Source of the DNA: Nocardia sp. CY41
Lineage (GTDB): Bacteria; Actinomycetota; Actinomycetes; Mycobacteriales; Mycobacteriaceae
DNA: 64,000 nucleotides
Assembly: GCF_009829325.1 (NCBI RefSeq)
Contig: NZ_VUOS01000022.1
Span: forward strand, 62,001 to 126,000
Direction: 5' to 3'
Shown here: positions 43,601-52,414 of the stretch, in pieces
Position numbering within the stretch: position 1 is the stretch's first letter
Layout of the letters: each line of letters opens with the position of its first letter
Translations under genes and position numbers: made by a program
Notes under the pieces: model-generated
What the model saw: only the letters and a program-made list of their open reading frames with translations
The model's database searches: none
What the model was told of the DNA's origin: nothing

Positions 43601-43759
43601 TCACTGCGACTTCGGTTTGCGCCCCGCCTGCTCCAGCGCCAGACGCAGCGCGTACTCGATCTGGGCGTTGATACTGCGCAGGTCGTCGGCCGCCCACTTC
43701 GCGATGGCGTCGTGGACGGCCGGGTCCAGGCGTAGCAGCAGTTTCTTGCGCTCGGCCAT
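43601..43759 (-). CDS. Ribbon-helix-helix (Arc-like) DNA-binding protein
   Basis: A 52-codon gene: MAERKKLLLRLDPAVHDAIA, then KWAADDLRSINAQIEYALRL and ALEQAGRKPKSQ. The first strand KLLLRLDP and the two helices with SINAQIEYALR fit the Arc/CopG fold exactly. It starts 12 bases after the stop of the band-7 gene, so the two form an operon. Small RHH proteins of this sort usually repress their own operon. A palindrome at 44669-44683 in the operon promoter is the natural target. Confidence 0.8.
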   Translation of the reverse strand: MAERKKLLLRLDPAVHDAIAKWAADDLRSINAQIEYALRLALEQAGRKPKSQ

Positions 43760-43771
43760 GGGCAGTCCGCC

Positions 43772-44656
43772 TCAGGAGTAGAGCGAACCGGCGTTGACGA
43801 CGGGCTGGGTAGGGCGGTCACCGCACAGGACGACGAGCAGATTCGACACCATCGCCGCCTTGCGTTCCTCGTCCAGCTGCACCATGCCCTCCTGCGCGAG
43901 CCGCTCCAGCGCCAGGCCGACCATTCCGACCGCGCCTTCCACGATCCTGGTCCGCGCCGCCACCACCTGGGCGGCCTGCTGACGCACCAGCATCGCCTGG
44001 GCGATCTCGGGCGCGTACGCGAGGTGGGTGATCCGCGCCTCCAGCACCTCGATACCCGCCATCTCGGTGCGTTCCCGCAGTTCGACGGTCAGTTCCTCGG
44101 CCACCTCGGCGCCGTCGCGCAGGCTGGTGGTCTCGGCCTCGTGCGCATCGTAGGGGTGCGTCGTGGCCAGGTGCCGGACGGCCGCTTCGGACTGGGTCTC
44201 GACGTACTCCTCGTAGTCGTCGACGGCGAAGGCGGCTTTGAAGCTGTCCACCACCCGGTAGACGACCACCGCCGCGATCTCCACAGGGTTGCCGTCGGCG
44301 TCGTTGACCTTCAACTTCTGGGTCTCGAAGTTGCGCACGCGCAGCGAGATGCTCTTGCGGTCGGTCAACGGGAGCACCGAGAAGAAGCCCGGCTCGCTCA
44401 CCGAGCCGATGTAGCGGCCGAAGAACTGGACCACCTTGGCTTCGTTCGGGTTCACCACCGTCAGCCCCGTCGCGAGCAGCAGCAGGACGACGACCACGAC
44501 GGTCGCCGCCACCGCGCCGCCCACGGCGAGGGCGTTGCCGTCGCGAGCGCCCACGACGAAACCGAGCACCGCACCGCCGCCGGACAAGACGGTGAGCACG
44601 AACCACCCCAGCAGCACCAAGAAGCCGTTGACGTGGAACGCGGGTCGAAACTGCAT
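43772..44656 (-). CDS. SPFH/band-7 membrane protein
   Basis: Membrane protein of 294 residues. Two N-terminal helices (residues 10-35 and 45-65) precede a band-7 domain: TVVNPNEAKVVQFFGRYIGS, then VRNFETQKLKVNDADGNPVE and AAVVVYRVVDSFKAAFAVDD. A helical region rich in Ala and Gln (QAMLVRQQAAQVVAARTRIV) follows. SPFH proteins form ring-like scaffolds in membrane microdomains. A ribbon-helix-helix protein gene follows after 12 bases. GGGAGG precedes the start, and a palindrome lies just upstream. Confidence 0.92.
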   Translation of the reverse strand: MQFRPAFHVNGFLVLLGWFVLTVLSGGGAVLGFVVGARDGNALAVGGAVAATVVVVVLLLLATGLTVVNPNEAKVVQFFGRYIGSVSEPGFFSVLPLTDRKSISLRVRNFETQKLKVNDADGNPVEIAAVVVYRVVDSFKAAFAVDDYEEYVETQSEAAVRHLATTHPYDAHEAETTSLRDGAEVAEELTVELRERTEMAGIEVLEARITHLAYAPEIAQAMLVRQQAAQVVAARTRIVEGAVGMVGLALERLAQEGMVQLDEERKAAMVSNLLVVLCGDRPTQPVVNAGSLYS

Positions 44657-44668
44657 GACATCCTCCCA

Positions 44669-44683
44669 ATATCAGAGTGATAT
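44669..44683. promoter_or_regulatory. Operator-like palindrome upstream of SPFH gene
   Basis: ATATCAGAGTGATAT is a perfect 6+3+6 palindrome 13 bases before the SPFH start, overlapping a second one, GTGATATCAC (44677-44686). It is AT-rich in a GC-rich region, as expected for a ribbon-helix-helix operator. Confidence 0.6.
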
Positions 44684-44735
44684 CACGAAGATAGCATGCT
44701 GCCGCCGCGCCCGACCAGGGCGCGGCGGCGGCGAA

Positions 44736-46097
44736 TCACCCGGCGTCCGGCCGGATGTTGCGGTTGAAGCGGAACAGATTGCGGGGATCGTGCCGAGCCT
44801 TGAGCGCGGCCAGCCGGGCGTAGGTGTCCGGCCGATAACCCGTGCGGGTCTGCGCCTCGTCCGCTTCGTCGCCCGCGCCGTAGAGGAAATTGAGGCTGTG
44901 ACCGAGCGTCCACGGCGTCAGCGCGGCCCGGATTCCCGCCCGGGTCGCGGTGTCGGCCGGATCGGTGATGATCCGCACGATGTACCCCGCGTCGCGATGG
45001 TCCACCGCGATCCCGGCGTCGCCGGTACGGGCCAGCGCGCCACCGAGATGACGCACGTCGACGACGGCCCCGGCGCCGGAGTCCGGGCCCGCGACGCGAA
45101 GCAGGGCCGCGGCCATCTCCCCGCTGAACTCGCCGAGCAGGGCGTTGGTGGCCGCGTAGGCGTGCGGGTGGTCGGGGTCGCTGTGAATGGTGTGCGACTC
45201 GGTGTACGGCATCGCGCGCAGGTCGTCCTTCAGGCGTTCCCCGACCGCCCGCAACGGCGCGACCAGTCGTTCGCCTTCCTCGGCGGGCCCGTTGTACGCG
45301 ATCCGGACCGAGGCGACGTACCGTCCCCGCAGCGGCGCGGGCACCTGCGGGATGTCCGGGAAGGCCAGCATGGTGACCGTCGAGGTCACTTCGTCCGGCA
45401 CGGTCGCGGTCCACCGCCGCCACGCCTCCAGCGCCCGCTCGACCAGCGGCGTGTCGAAGAGCAGCTGTCCGCCGTACACCGTCGTCACCGGGACCAGACC
45501 GACCTCCAGCGCCGTCACGACGCCGAAGTTGCCGCCGCTGCCGAGTGCGGCGCCGAACAGCTCGTCCCCGGGTGTGAGAGTGCGCACCCGGCCGTCGGCG
45601 GTGACCAGTTCGATCGTCCGGACATGCTCGGCCGCGTAGCCGAACCGGCGCGCCAGCAGGCCGACGCCGCCGCCGAGCAGATAGCCCACCACGCCCACCG
45701 ACGGTGACGACCCGTTCAGCGGCGCCAAGCCGTGCTCGGCCGCCGCCTCGACCAGCGCGCCGGCGCGGACTCCCGCGCCGACGTACGCGGTCCGGCGGGC
45801 CGGGTCGATCCGGATGCCCGTCATCCGCCGGGTGCTGATCAGCAGCCCACCGTCGGTGGCGACGGACAGCCCGTGGCCGGTGGCCTGCACGGCGATCGGC
45901 AGATCGTGGCGCCCGGCGTACTCCACGGCGGCCCGTACGTCCTCGGCGTGTACAGCCCCGACGACCAGCGCGGGCCGATGCGTATAGGCGGTTTGGAAGC
46001 CGGCGATCTCCGCGTCGTAGCCCTCGTCACCGGGGCGGAACACCGGACCGGTGAAGACGTCGAGTTTTTCCGTGGTCTGTGCGGCGTTGTTTCCCAT
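44736..46097 (-). CDS. FAD-binding (BBE-type) oxidoreductase
   Basis: Flavoprotein of about 453 residues of the PCMH/berberine-bridge class. ALVVGAVHAEDVRAAVEYA, VQATGHGLSV (histidine for covalent FAD), VGYLLGGGVGLLARRFGYA and a C-terminal BBE motif DPRNLFRFNRNI are present. The second covalent site, a cysteine in the usual G-x-CP-x-V-G context, is replaced by serine (GSSPSVGVVGY), so only one flavin bond is expected. Members oxidise alcohols or sugars. ATG at 46097 was chosen over an upstream in-frame start. It is divergent from a LysR gene that probably regulates it. Confidence 0.9.
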   Translation of the reverse strand: MGNNAAQTTEKLDVFTGPVFRPGDEGYDAEIAGFQTAYTHRPALVVGAVHAEDVRAAVEYAGRHDLPIAVQATGHGLSVATDGGLLISTRRMTGIRIDPARRTAYVGAGVRAGALVEAAAEHGLAPLNGSSPSVGVVGYLLGGGVGLLARRFGYAAEHVRTIELVTADGRVRTLTPGDELFGAALGSGGNFGVVTALEVGLVPVTTVYGGQLLFDTPLVERALEAWRRWTATVPDEVTSTVTMLAFPDIPQVPAPLRGRYVASVRIAYNGPAEEGERLVAPLRAVGERLKDDLRAMPYTESHTIHSDPDHPHAYAATNALLGEFSGEMAAALLRVAGPDSGAGAVVDVRHLGGALARTGDAGIAVDHRDAGYIVRIITDPADTATRAGIRAALTPWTLGHSLNFLYGAGDEADEAQTRTGYRPDTYARLAALKARHDPRNLFRFNRNIRPDAG

Positions 46098-46153
46098 GCT
46101 TCGACCCTGCTCCGCCAACGCGGAGAAGTAAAACAGATAGTTCTTCTTCCTTC

Positions 46154-46159
46154 TATAAT
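46154..46159 (+). promoter_or_regulatory. Perfect -10 box of lysR gene
   Basis: TATAAT at 46154-46159 ends eight bases before the ATG at 46168. Transcription would start at or within two bases of the start codon, giving a leaderless mRNA. No ribosome site is present. An ATAG/CTAT pair at 46137-46157 overlaps it and could be the LysR site. Confidence 0.65.
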
Positions 46160-46167
46160 GCTCAGTT

Positions 46168-47067
46168 ATGGAATTGCGCCAGCTGCGCTACTTCGTCACC
46201 GTCGCGCAGGAGGGAAGCTTCACCCGCGCCGCAGCACGGCTGCACTTGGCTCAGCCAGGGCTCAGCGCCCAAATCCGCCAATTGGAGCGCGAACTCGGCC
46301 ATCCCCTGCTCGACCGCGGCGGGCGCAGCGTCACCCTGACCGAAGTCGGCGCCGCCGTCCTACCGCACGCGCGAGCGGCGCTGGCCGCCGCCGAGCGAGT
46401 CACTCACACGGTGGACGAGTTCACCGGCTTGCTGCGGGGTCAAGTCCGGATGGGCCTCATCTCGGGAGCGGCCGTCGAGGAGTTCGACGTCGCCGCCGTG
46501 CTCGCGGACTTCCATCACGACCACCCGCAGGTCGGCATCAGCCTCACCGAGGACACCTCGGAGCGGATGCTCGCCGCCCTCGGCCGGGGTGAACTGGACG
46601 TAGCCCTGATCGGGCTGACCGGCGCGGAGCTCGATCCTGCCATCGGCATCGAAGTAGTGCTGGAGACCGCGCTGGTGGCCGCGATCGCGGCGACGGATCC
46701 CGGCTGCGGTCCCGAGTTGCCGCTCACCGCGCTGCGCGATCGTCCGCTGATCTGCCTGACGCCGGGCACCGGCATCCGCGGCGTCTTCGAGCGAGCCTGC
46801 GCCGCGGCCGGATTCGAGCCCACCGTCGCTTACGAGGCGGCGGCGCCCGCGTTGCTGCTGCGCCTGGCGGCCCGCGGTCTCGGCGTCGCCGTCGTGCCCG
46901 AGCTCACCGCCGCGGAGGCCGCGGCCTTCGGGGTGCGGACCATCCGCGTCGTCGAGCCGGAACCGCGTGGGCGACTCGCGCTGGCCTGGCGCACCGACCG
47001 CCCCGCGAGCCCGGCGGCCAAGGTGCTGCTCGGGCAGTTGCGTCTCGCTCTGCGCGCCGATACCTGA
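46168..47067 (+). CDS. LysR family regulator
   Basis: Transcription factor of 299 residues. The winged HTH spans residues 1-60 (MELRQLRYFVTVAQEGSFTR, AQPGLSAQIRQLERELGHPL), and a periplasmic-binding-like effector domain spans 90-295. It is transcribed away from the FAD oxidoreductase and most likely controls it and itself. The start codon lies directly behind a perfect -10, so the message is probably leaderless. Confidence 0.93.
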   Translation: MELRQLRYFVTVAQEGSFTRAAARLHLAQPGLSAQIRQLERELGHPLLDRGGRSVTLTEVGAAVLPHARAALAAAERVTHTVDEFTGLLRGQVRMGLISGAAVEEFDVAAVLADFHHDHPQVGISLTEDTSERMLAALGRGELDVALIGLTGAELDPAIGIEVVLETALVAAIAATDPGCGPELPLTALRDRPLICLTPGTGIRGVFERACAAAGFEPTVAYEAAAPALLLRLAARGLGVAVVPELTAAEAAAFGVRTIRVVEPEPRGRLALAWRTDRPASPAAKVLLGQLRLALRADT

Positions 47068-47204
47068 GCCCAGCGACCGCCTGCCCGGGCGGCGCGACCG
47101 AGCTGCTGCTCACGCGGCCATACAGCACCGACCCTGCGGTTGCCCGCGCCGTACCGCGCACAGGAGCGGGCACCTCGGCCCAGGTGGCGCGGATCACAGG
47201 CCCG

Positions 47205-47240
47205 GTCCAGCCGACGGTTCGTCGCCACCGTCGGCTGGAC
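47205..47240. terminator. Bidirectional terminator (lysR/ABC operon)
   Basis: GTCCAGCCGACGG and CCGTCGGCTGGAC form a perfect 13-base stem with a 10-base loop between convergent stops at 47067 and 47268. Confidence 0.75.
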
Positions 47241-47267
47241 TGTCTGCGGAAGGATCGTCGGCCCGGA

Positions 47268-48056
47268 TCAGAGCAGTCGAGACAGAAACGCTTTGGTGCG
47301 CTCGTGCCGTGGATCGGCCAGCAGCTGCCGCGGCGCTCCCGCCTCGACCACCACACCGCCGTCCATGAACACCAGCTGGTCGGCGACCTCGCGGGCGAAC
47401 CCCATCTCGTGGGTCACCACCACCATCGTCATGCCCGATCGGGCGAGTTCCCGCATGACCGTCAGCACCTCTCCGACCAGCTCCGGGTCCAGCGCGGAGG
47501 TCGGCTCGTCGAACAACATGAGCTTCGGGTCCATGGCCAGCGCGCGGGCGATCGCCACGCGCTGCTGCTGACCGCCGGACAGCTGCGCCGGGTAGGCGTT
47601 CGCCTTGTCCGACAGGCCGACGCGATCCAGCAGTTCCCTGGCTCTGGTCACCGCATCCGCCTTGCGTACCTTTTTGACCTGGGTGGGCGCCTCGATGATG
47701 TTCTCCAGCGCCGTCCGGTGCGGGAACAGGTTGAAGTGCTGGAACACCATGCCGATCTCGCGGCGCTGCTTGGCCGCGTCGCGCGGGTGCATCTCGTAGA
47801 GCTTGCCGTTCTTCTCCCGGTAGCCCACGATCTCGCCGTCCACGTACAGCCGGCCCGCGTTCACCTGTTCCAGGTGATTGATGCAGCGCAGGAAGGTCGA
47901 CTTACCGGAGCCGGACGGCCCGATCAGGCACAGCACCTCGCCGCGGCCCACTTCCAGGGACACGCCCTTGAGCACCTGCAGCGCCCCGAAGTTCTTGCAC
48001 ACGCGATCCGCGACGATCATCGGAGCGGCGGCGGTCTTCACCACGTCCACGCTCAT
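47268..48056 (-). CDS. Polar amino-acid ABC transporter ATPase (GlnQ-like)
   Basis: Cytosolic ATPase of 262 residues powering uptake of glutamate, glutamine or a similar polar amino acid. Walker A GPSGSGKST, the family string MVFQHFNLFPHRTALENII, signature LSGGQQQRVAIARALAMDP and Walker B LMLFDEPTSALDPE are complete, with the H-loop histidine in VVVTHEMGFA. The start overlaps the permease stop by four bases (ATGA), so translation is coupled. Confidence 0.95.
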   Translation of the reverse strand: MSVDVVKTAAAPMIVADRVCKNFGALQVLKGVSLEVGRGEVLCLIGPSGSGKSTFLRCINHLEQVNAGRLYVDGEIVGYREKNGKLYEMHPRDAAKQRREIGMVFQHFNLFPHRTALENIIEAPTQVKKVRKADAVTRARELLDRVGLSDKANAYPAQLSGGQQQRVAIARALAMDPKLMLFDEPTSALDPELVGEVLTVMRELARSGMTMVVVTHEMGFAREVADQLVFMDGGVVVEAGAPRQLLADPRHERTKAFLSRLL

Positions 48057-49012
48057 TTCGCCTTATCCCCCTGCTGGGCGTCGGCGAGTTCCTGCAGCTG
48101 CTTGGCGGTCAGCCGGCGGGAGACGCCGCGCGAGTAATAGCGCTCCAAGTAGTACTGCCCGATCATCAGCACGCTCGTGATCGCCAGGTACCAGGTGGCG
48201 GCGACCAGCAACAGCGGAATGGGCTGGAAGTTGACGCCGTAGATGTCGCGCGCCCGGCCGAACAGATCGGTGCTCAGCGGGATGCCGGTGACCAGCGAGG
48301 TGGTCTTCAGCATGCCGATGAGCTCATTGCCGGTCGGTGGGATGATCACGCGCATGGCCTGCGGCAGCACGGTGCGGCGCATGGTCTGGATCCAGGACAT
48401 GCCGAGCGCGAACGACGCCTCCCGCTGTCCCTCACCGACGGAGTTGATTCCGGCGCGCACGATCTCGGCCATGTAGGCGGCCTCGTTGAGGCCGAGTCCG
48501 AGCACGGCGAAGGCGAACGCGGCCTGCAGCTGCTGCACGTCGAGATGGAAGAACTGCGGCCCGAACGGAACGCCGAGCTGGATCTTGCTGTACAGCGACG
48601 GGACCAGGCCCCAGAACACCAGCTGCACGAACACCGGGGTACCGCGGAAGACCCAGAGATACACCCACGATGTGGCGCGCAGCACCGGATTCGGCGACAG
48701 CCGCATCACCGCGAGCGTCGTCCCGAGCGCGACCGCGATCGCCATCGCGCACACGGTCAGTTCGAGCGTGACGACGGCGCCTGCCAGGATCCGGGTGTCG
48801 AAGAGGTACTTCCCATAGGTGTCCCAGCGATACGCCGGGTTCGTGGCGGCGCCGTAAACGAACAGCGCCACCAGGACCAGGATCACCGCCGCCGCTATCC
48901 AACGGCCCGGCCTGCGCAGCGGAACCGCTTTGATCGGCTCCGGCTCGCGCGTCGAGTCCGCTCCGCCGGGCCCGGGATCGCCGGACGCAGGCCGAGTGTC
49001 GTTGTCCACCAT
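48053..49012 (-). CDS. Polar amino-acid ABC transporter permease
   Basis: Inner-membrane permease of 319 residues of the HisM/GlnP type. A Pro/Asp-rich cytosolic N-terminus of about 35 residues precedes a first helix WIAAAVILVLVALFVYG. About five more helices follow, with TLELTVCAMAIAVALGTTLA and the EAA loop EAAYMAEIVRAGINSVGEGQ that contacts the ATPase. It lies between the binding protein and ATPase genes in one operon. Confidence 0.95.
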   Translation of the reverse strand: MVDNDTRPASGDPGPGGADSTREPEPIKAVPLRRPGRWIAAAVILVLVALFVYGAATNPAYRWDTYGKYLFDTRILAGAVVTLELTVCAMAIAVALGTTLAVMRLSPNPVLRATSWVYLWVFRGTPVFVQLVFWGLVPSLYSKIQLGVPFGPQFFHLDVQQLQAAFAFAVLGLGLNEAAYMAEIVRAGINSVGEGQREASFALGMSWIQTMRRTVLPQAMRVIIPPTGNELIGMLKTTSLVTGIPLSTDLFGRARDIYGVNFQPIPLLLVAATWYLAITSVLMIGQYYLERYYSRGVSRRLTAKQLQELADAQQGDKAK

Positions 49013-49015
49013 CGC

Positions 49016-49921
49016 TCAGCTCACGGCGCCGTTGACGACCGACTTGCCGATGGCGCCTTCCTGGACGCCCCAATTCTTCGTGATCTCGAGGTATTGGCCG
49101 TTGTCCATCAGGTGCTGGACCGCCTTCTGCAGCACGGCGGCCAGCGGCGCGCCCTTGGGCACCGCCCAGCCGTAGGGCGCGGAGTCGAACACCGGGCCCG
49201 CGGTCTCGATCTTGCCGTTGCTCTGCTTGATCGCGTACGCCGTCACCGGGGAGTCGGCCGACATCGCGTCGACCTGTCCGAGCACCAGCGCGTTGGTCGC
49301 GGCGCTCTGTTCGTCGAACGGCTTGATGTCGATGGCGGGCTTGCCCTCGGCGACGCACTTGGCGCTCTTGGCGGGCACCTCGTCGGTGTGCTCCACGGTC
49401 GTGGCCTGCACGGCGACCTTCTTGCCGCAGGCGTTCTCCGGGTCGATCGGCTTGCCCTTCTGCTGGGCCCACTGGACGCCCGCGTTGAAGTAGGTGGTGA
49501 AGTCGACCTGCTGCTCGCGTTCCTTGGAGTCGGTGATCGACGACATGCCCACGTCGTAGGTACCGGCCTGGATCGAGGGGATGATCTTCTCGAACGCGGA
49601 CTCGACGTATTCGGCCTTCACGCCGAGCACGGAGGCGACCGCGTCCATCAGGTCCACATCGAAGCCGACGATCCGGCCGCTCGCGTCCTTGTACTCGTTC
49701 GGCTGGTAGGGGATGTTCACGCCGACGACGAGTCGGCCGGACTGCTTGATCTTGTCGGGGAGCTGGGCAGCGATCTCGTCGACCTTGTCCACCTGCACCT
49801 TGGCCACCGAGGGGCCGGTCTCCTCGGTATTGGTACACCCGGTCAGCACCAGCGCGCCCGCGGCGAGCGCACCCAAGGTGACTCGCAGGGTGCGCCTGCC
49901 GAGAAACGAACGATCAGACAC
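49016..49921 (-). CDS. Polar amino-acid ABC transporter binding lipoprotein
   Basis: Substrate-binding protein of 301 residues, lipid-anchored outside the membrane. LRVTLGALAAGALVLTGC is a signal with lipobox LTGC. The SBP_bac_3 fold shows in LVVGVNIPYQPNEYKD, GFDVDLMDAVASVLGVKAEY and DVGMSSITDSKEREQQVDFT. GTG at 49921 was chosen because GTGGAGG lies six bases upstream. The in-frame ATG at 49936 would place that site inside the gene. It is first in the three-gene importer operon. TAGATT around 49980 is a plausible -10. Confidence 0.93.
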   Translation of the reverse strand: MSDRSFLGRRTLRVTLGALAAGALVLTGCTNTEETGPSVAKVQVDKVDEIAAQLPDKIKQSGRLVVGVNIPYQPNEYKDASGRIVGFDVDLMDAVASVLGVKAEYVESAFEKIIPSIQAGTYDVGMSSITDSKEREQQVDFTTYFNAGVQWAQQKGKPIDPENACGKKVAVQATTVEHTDEVPAKSAKCVAEGKPAIDIKPFDEQSAATNALVLGQVDAMSADSPVTAYAIKQSNGKIETAGPVFDSAPYGWAVPKGAPLAAVLQKAVQHLMDNGQYLEITKNWGVQEGAIGKSVVNGAVS

Positions 49922-50131
49922 AGCAGCCCTCCACATTTGGCTCCACGCAACCCGGGCGTCATCACCCGTTTGGCAATCTAAGCGACCGGGCCGCTCCGCG
50001 CTGGACAGTAATGCAACAGCAACACGAACTCCTTGCGCGAACCCGTGCCGGGCGCATCGGCGGGACACCCTACCCCGGCCCTGGGCGGAACTCCGCTGCC
50101 TGGTCGAGCGGCGGGAGGCGGCACCGCGGGT

Positions 50132-51226
50132 CTACCTGCGATGCACCCTGGCGCACACCTGCTCGGTGAATTCACTGGTGGAGGCCTGTCCGCCGAGGTC
50201 GGCGGTGGCGATTCCGGCCGCGAAGGTCGCGGCGACGGCCCGCTCGATCCGCTCACCCGCCCGCGCGAAGGTGACCTCGGCGTCCCGAGTCGCCAGCCAG
50301 CGCAGCAGCATCGCCGCCGACAGCTGCAGCGCCGCCGGGTTGGCCCGGTTGTGCCCGGCCAGCGCAGGCGCGGCGCCGTGCACCGCCTGGGCCATCGCCG
50401 TGGTGGCCGAGCAGTTGAGCGATGCGGCCAGCCCGAGCGAGCCGCTCAACTCCCCGGCCAGGTCGGACAGGATGTCGCCGAACAGGTTCTCGGTGACCAG
50501 CACGTCGTAATCGGCGGCCGCGCGGACCAGGTGGGCGGCCGCCGCGTCGACGTGTTCGTCCTCCACCTCGACTCCCGGATACGCCAGGCCGACCTCGTGG
50601 CAGACATCCCGGAACAGCCCCATCGTCAGCGGCAGGACATTGGCTTTGTGCACGATGGTCACCCGCTTGCGCCGGGTCGCGGCCAGCCGGAACGCCTCGT
50701 GGGCGATCCGTTCGCAGGCGGCCCTGGTCACCAGCCCGACCGACATCGCGATATCCGGCGTCGGCCGGAACTCGCCCGAGCCCGCGAACATGTTGCGGTC
50801 GGCGTAGAACCCTTCGCTGTTCTCGCGGACGATCACCAGATCGATGTCCGGCGCCGCCGCGTGCACGCCCGCGAAGGCCCGTGCGGGACGGATGTTGGCG
50901 TAGAGGTCGAAATGCTTGCGGATCACGCCGCCCGGCGCGACGCGGTGTTCGGCCGGATAGGACGCGTTGTCGTGCGGACCGAGAATCCAGGCGTCCACCC
51001 CGGACAGCTCCTCCAGTGTCCGTTCGGGCAGCGGGGTGCCGAACTCGGCGATGGCGCGGTGCCCCATCACCAACGGCACCCACTCCACCGGCGGTGCTCC
51101 CGCGGCCGACAGCGCCTCGTCGACCACTTGCCTGGCGGCTCGCACCACCTCCGGGCCGATGCCGTCGCCGTCGATCAGGCCGAGCCGCAATGCCCGCGTC
51201 GTCCGGGGTCGATTCGCGTCGTTCAC
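50132..51226 (-). CDS. Isocitrate/isopropylmalate-type dehydrogenase
   Basis: NAD-dependent beta-decarboxylating dehydrogenase of 364 residues. GLIDGDGIGPEVV opens it. YANIRPARAF, the substrate loop RENSEGFYADRN, HKANVLPLTMGLF and DVLVTENLFGDILSDLAGEL are family hallmarks with the metal-binding aspartates. The Tyr in EGFYAD and the N-terminal pattern place it near tartrate/homoisocitrate/LeuB-like enzymes rather than canonical isocitrate dehydrogenase, but the substrate is open. It is the only gene between the ABC operon and the 2H phosphoesterase. Confidence 0.9.
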   Translation of the reverse strand: MNDANRPRTTRALRLGLIDGDGIGPEVVRAARQVVDEALSAAGAPPVEWVPLVMGHRAIAEFGTPLPERTLEELSGVDAWILGPHDNASYPAEHRVAPGGVIRKHFDLYANIRPARAFAGVHAAAPDIDLVIVRENSEGFYADRNMFAGSGEFRPTPDIAMSVGLVTRAACERIAHEAFRLAATRRKRVTIVHKANVLPLTMGLFRDVCHEVGLAYPGVEVEDEHVDAAAAHLVRAAADYDVLVTENLFGDILSDLAGELSGSLGLAASLNCSATTAMAQAVHGAAPALAGHNRANPAALQLSAAMLLRWLATRDAEVTFARAGERIERAVAATFAAGIATADLGGQASTSEFTEQVCARVHRR

Positions 51227-51305
51227 CGGGACATCCTCCCGCCGAGGGGCCCGGCCGCCGGAACCGGCCCGCGGACACGCCGGTTGCGGTTACCTTCGGT
51301 GGACC

Positions 51306-51836
51306 ATGGTGCAGTCGGTCGAACTACTTCTCGACGAGGCCGCCGACACGGAGATCCGCCGGCAATGGCAGATGCTCGCGGAGGCAGGCGTGCGGAGCCT
51401 CGCCGCGCGCACCGACGAGTCCAACCGCCCGCACATCACCGCCGCCGTGGCCAGGCAGATCTGGCCGCGCATCGAGCAGGCGCTGGACGAGCAGGCCTTC
51501 GCGCCGATCCCGGTGCGTCTGGGTGGCCTGGTGGTCTTCGGGGCGCGCCGTCCCATCCTGGTACGACTGGTGGTCCCGTCCGAGGCGCTGCTCGCGCTGC
51601 ACCGCCGGATATTCCACACGATCTCCCCGTGCCCCGGCGTTCCGGCCAACGTGCACCCGGACGCGTGGACCCCGCACATCACCCTGGCCAGGCGGCTGGC
51701 ACCGCACCAGCTCGGCGAGGCCATCCACGCCGTCGCGCGGGACCGGGATTTTCCGGCGACGGTGCTGGGTATCCGTCGATGGGACGGGGATCAGCGGCGC
51801 GAGTGGCCGGTCGGCCGGATCCGCCGTGGAAGATAA
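51306..51836 (+). CDS. 2'-5' RNA ligase-like (2H phosphoesterase) protein
   Basis: 2H-superfamily protein of 176 residues with the two catalytic motifs: RPHITAAV near residue 42 and TPHITLAR near residue 120. VELLLDEAADTEIRRQWQML is the first strand-helix unit. Such proteins open 2',3'-cyclic phosphates or ligate RNA ends, with substrates often unknown. The ATG at 51306 starts MVQSVELLL. It lies 47 bases before the thioredoxin gene. Confidence 0.85.
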   Translation: MVQSVELLLDEAADTEIRRQWQMLAEAGVRSLAARTDESNRPHITAAVARQIWPRIEQALDEQAFAPIPVRLGGLVVFGARRPILVRLVVPSEALLALHRRIFHTISPCPGVPANVHPDAWTPHITLARRLAPHQLGEAIHAVARDRDFPATVLGIRRWDGDQRREWPVGRIRRGR

Positions 51837-51883
51837 CCGACGAAGCTCGCGTTATAGCGGGCACACCGAAACGAGAGGACGTC

Positions 51884-52255
51884 ATGGCCACCCAGACGCT
51901 GACCCAGCACAATTTCGATGAGATCGTCACCGGAAACGACGTGGTACTCGTCGACTTCTGGGCCGATTGGTGCGGTCCGTGCAAGAGCTTCGCACCGACT
52001 TTCGAGGCCTCCTCCGACAAGCACCCCGACGTGGTGCACGGAAAGGTCGACACCGAATCCGAGCAGGGCCTCGCGGCGGCTGCCAACATCCGCTCCATCC
52101 CGACCATCATGGCGTTCCGGGAAGGTGTGCTGGTGTTCGCCCAGCCCGGCGCGCTGCCGCCCGCGGCGCTCGAGGATCTGGTGACCCAGGTCAAGGCGCT
52201 GGATATGGACGAGGTGCGCAAGCAGCTCGCCGAGCAGCAGCAGGCCGGACAGTAG
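51884..52255 (+). CDS. trxA: Thioredoxin
   Basis: Cytosolic disulfide reductase of 123 residues. VVLVDFWADWCGPCKSFAPT carries the redox pair Cys30/Cys33, and SIPTIMAFREG has the cis-proline. The C-terminal helix is extended by a Gln/Ala-rich tail. GAGAGGAC precedes the ATG. It resembles mycobacterial TrxB-type thioredoxins. Electrons would come from thioredoxin reductase, which is not in the window. Confidence 0.95.
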   Translation: MATQTLTQHNFDEIVTGNDVVLVDFWADWCGPCKSFAPTFEASSDKHPDVVHGKVDTESEQGLAAAANIRSIPTIMAFREGVLVFAQPGALPPAALEDLVTQVKALDMDEVRKQLAEQQQAGQ

Positions 52256-52414
52256 TGCGCGCGGCGCGGTGAGACACTGCGCCGCAACGAGTTTTGTTCG
52301 GACCCGGAGACGGACACGCGCAAGCGGCAGTCCGTGTCCGGGGGCTGTGCGTCCGGGGTCTGCCGACACGACGCGCGGGACGGCGTGCTGCCGCCCCGCG
52401 GCTCGGTGCTCGAT

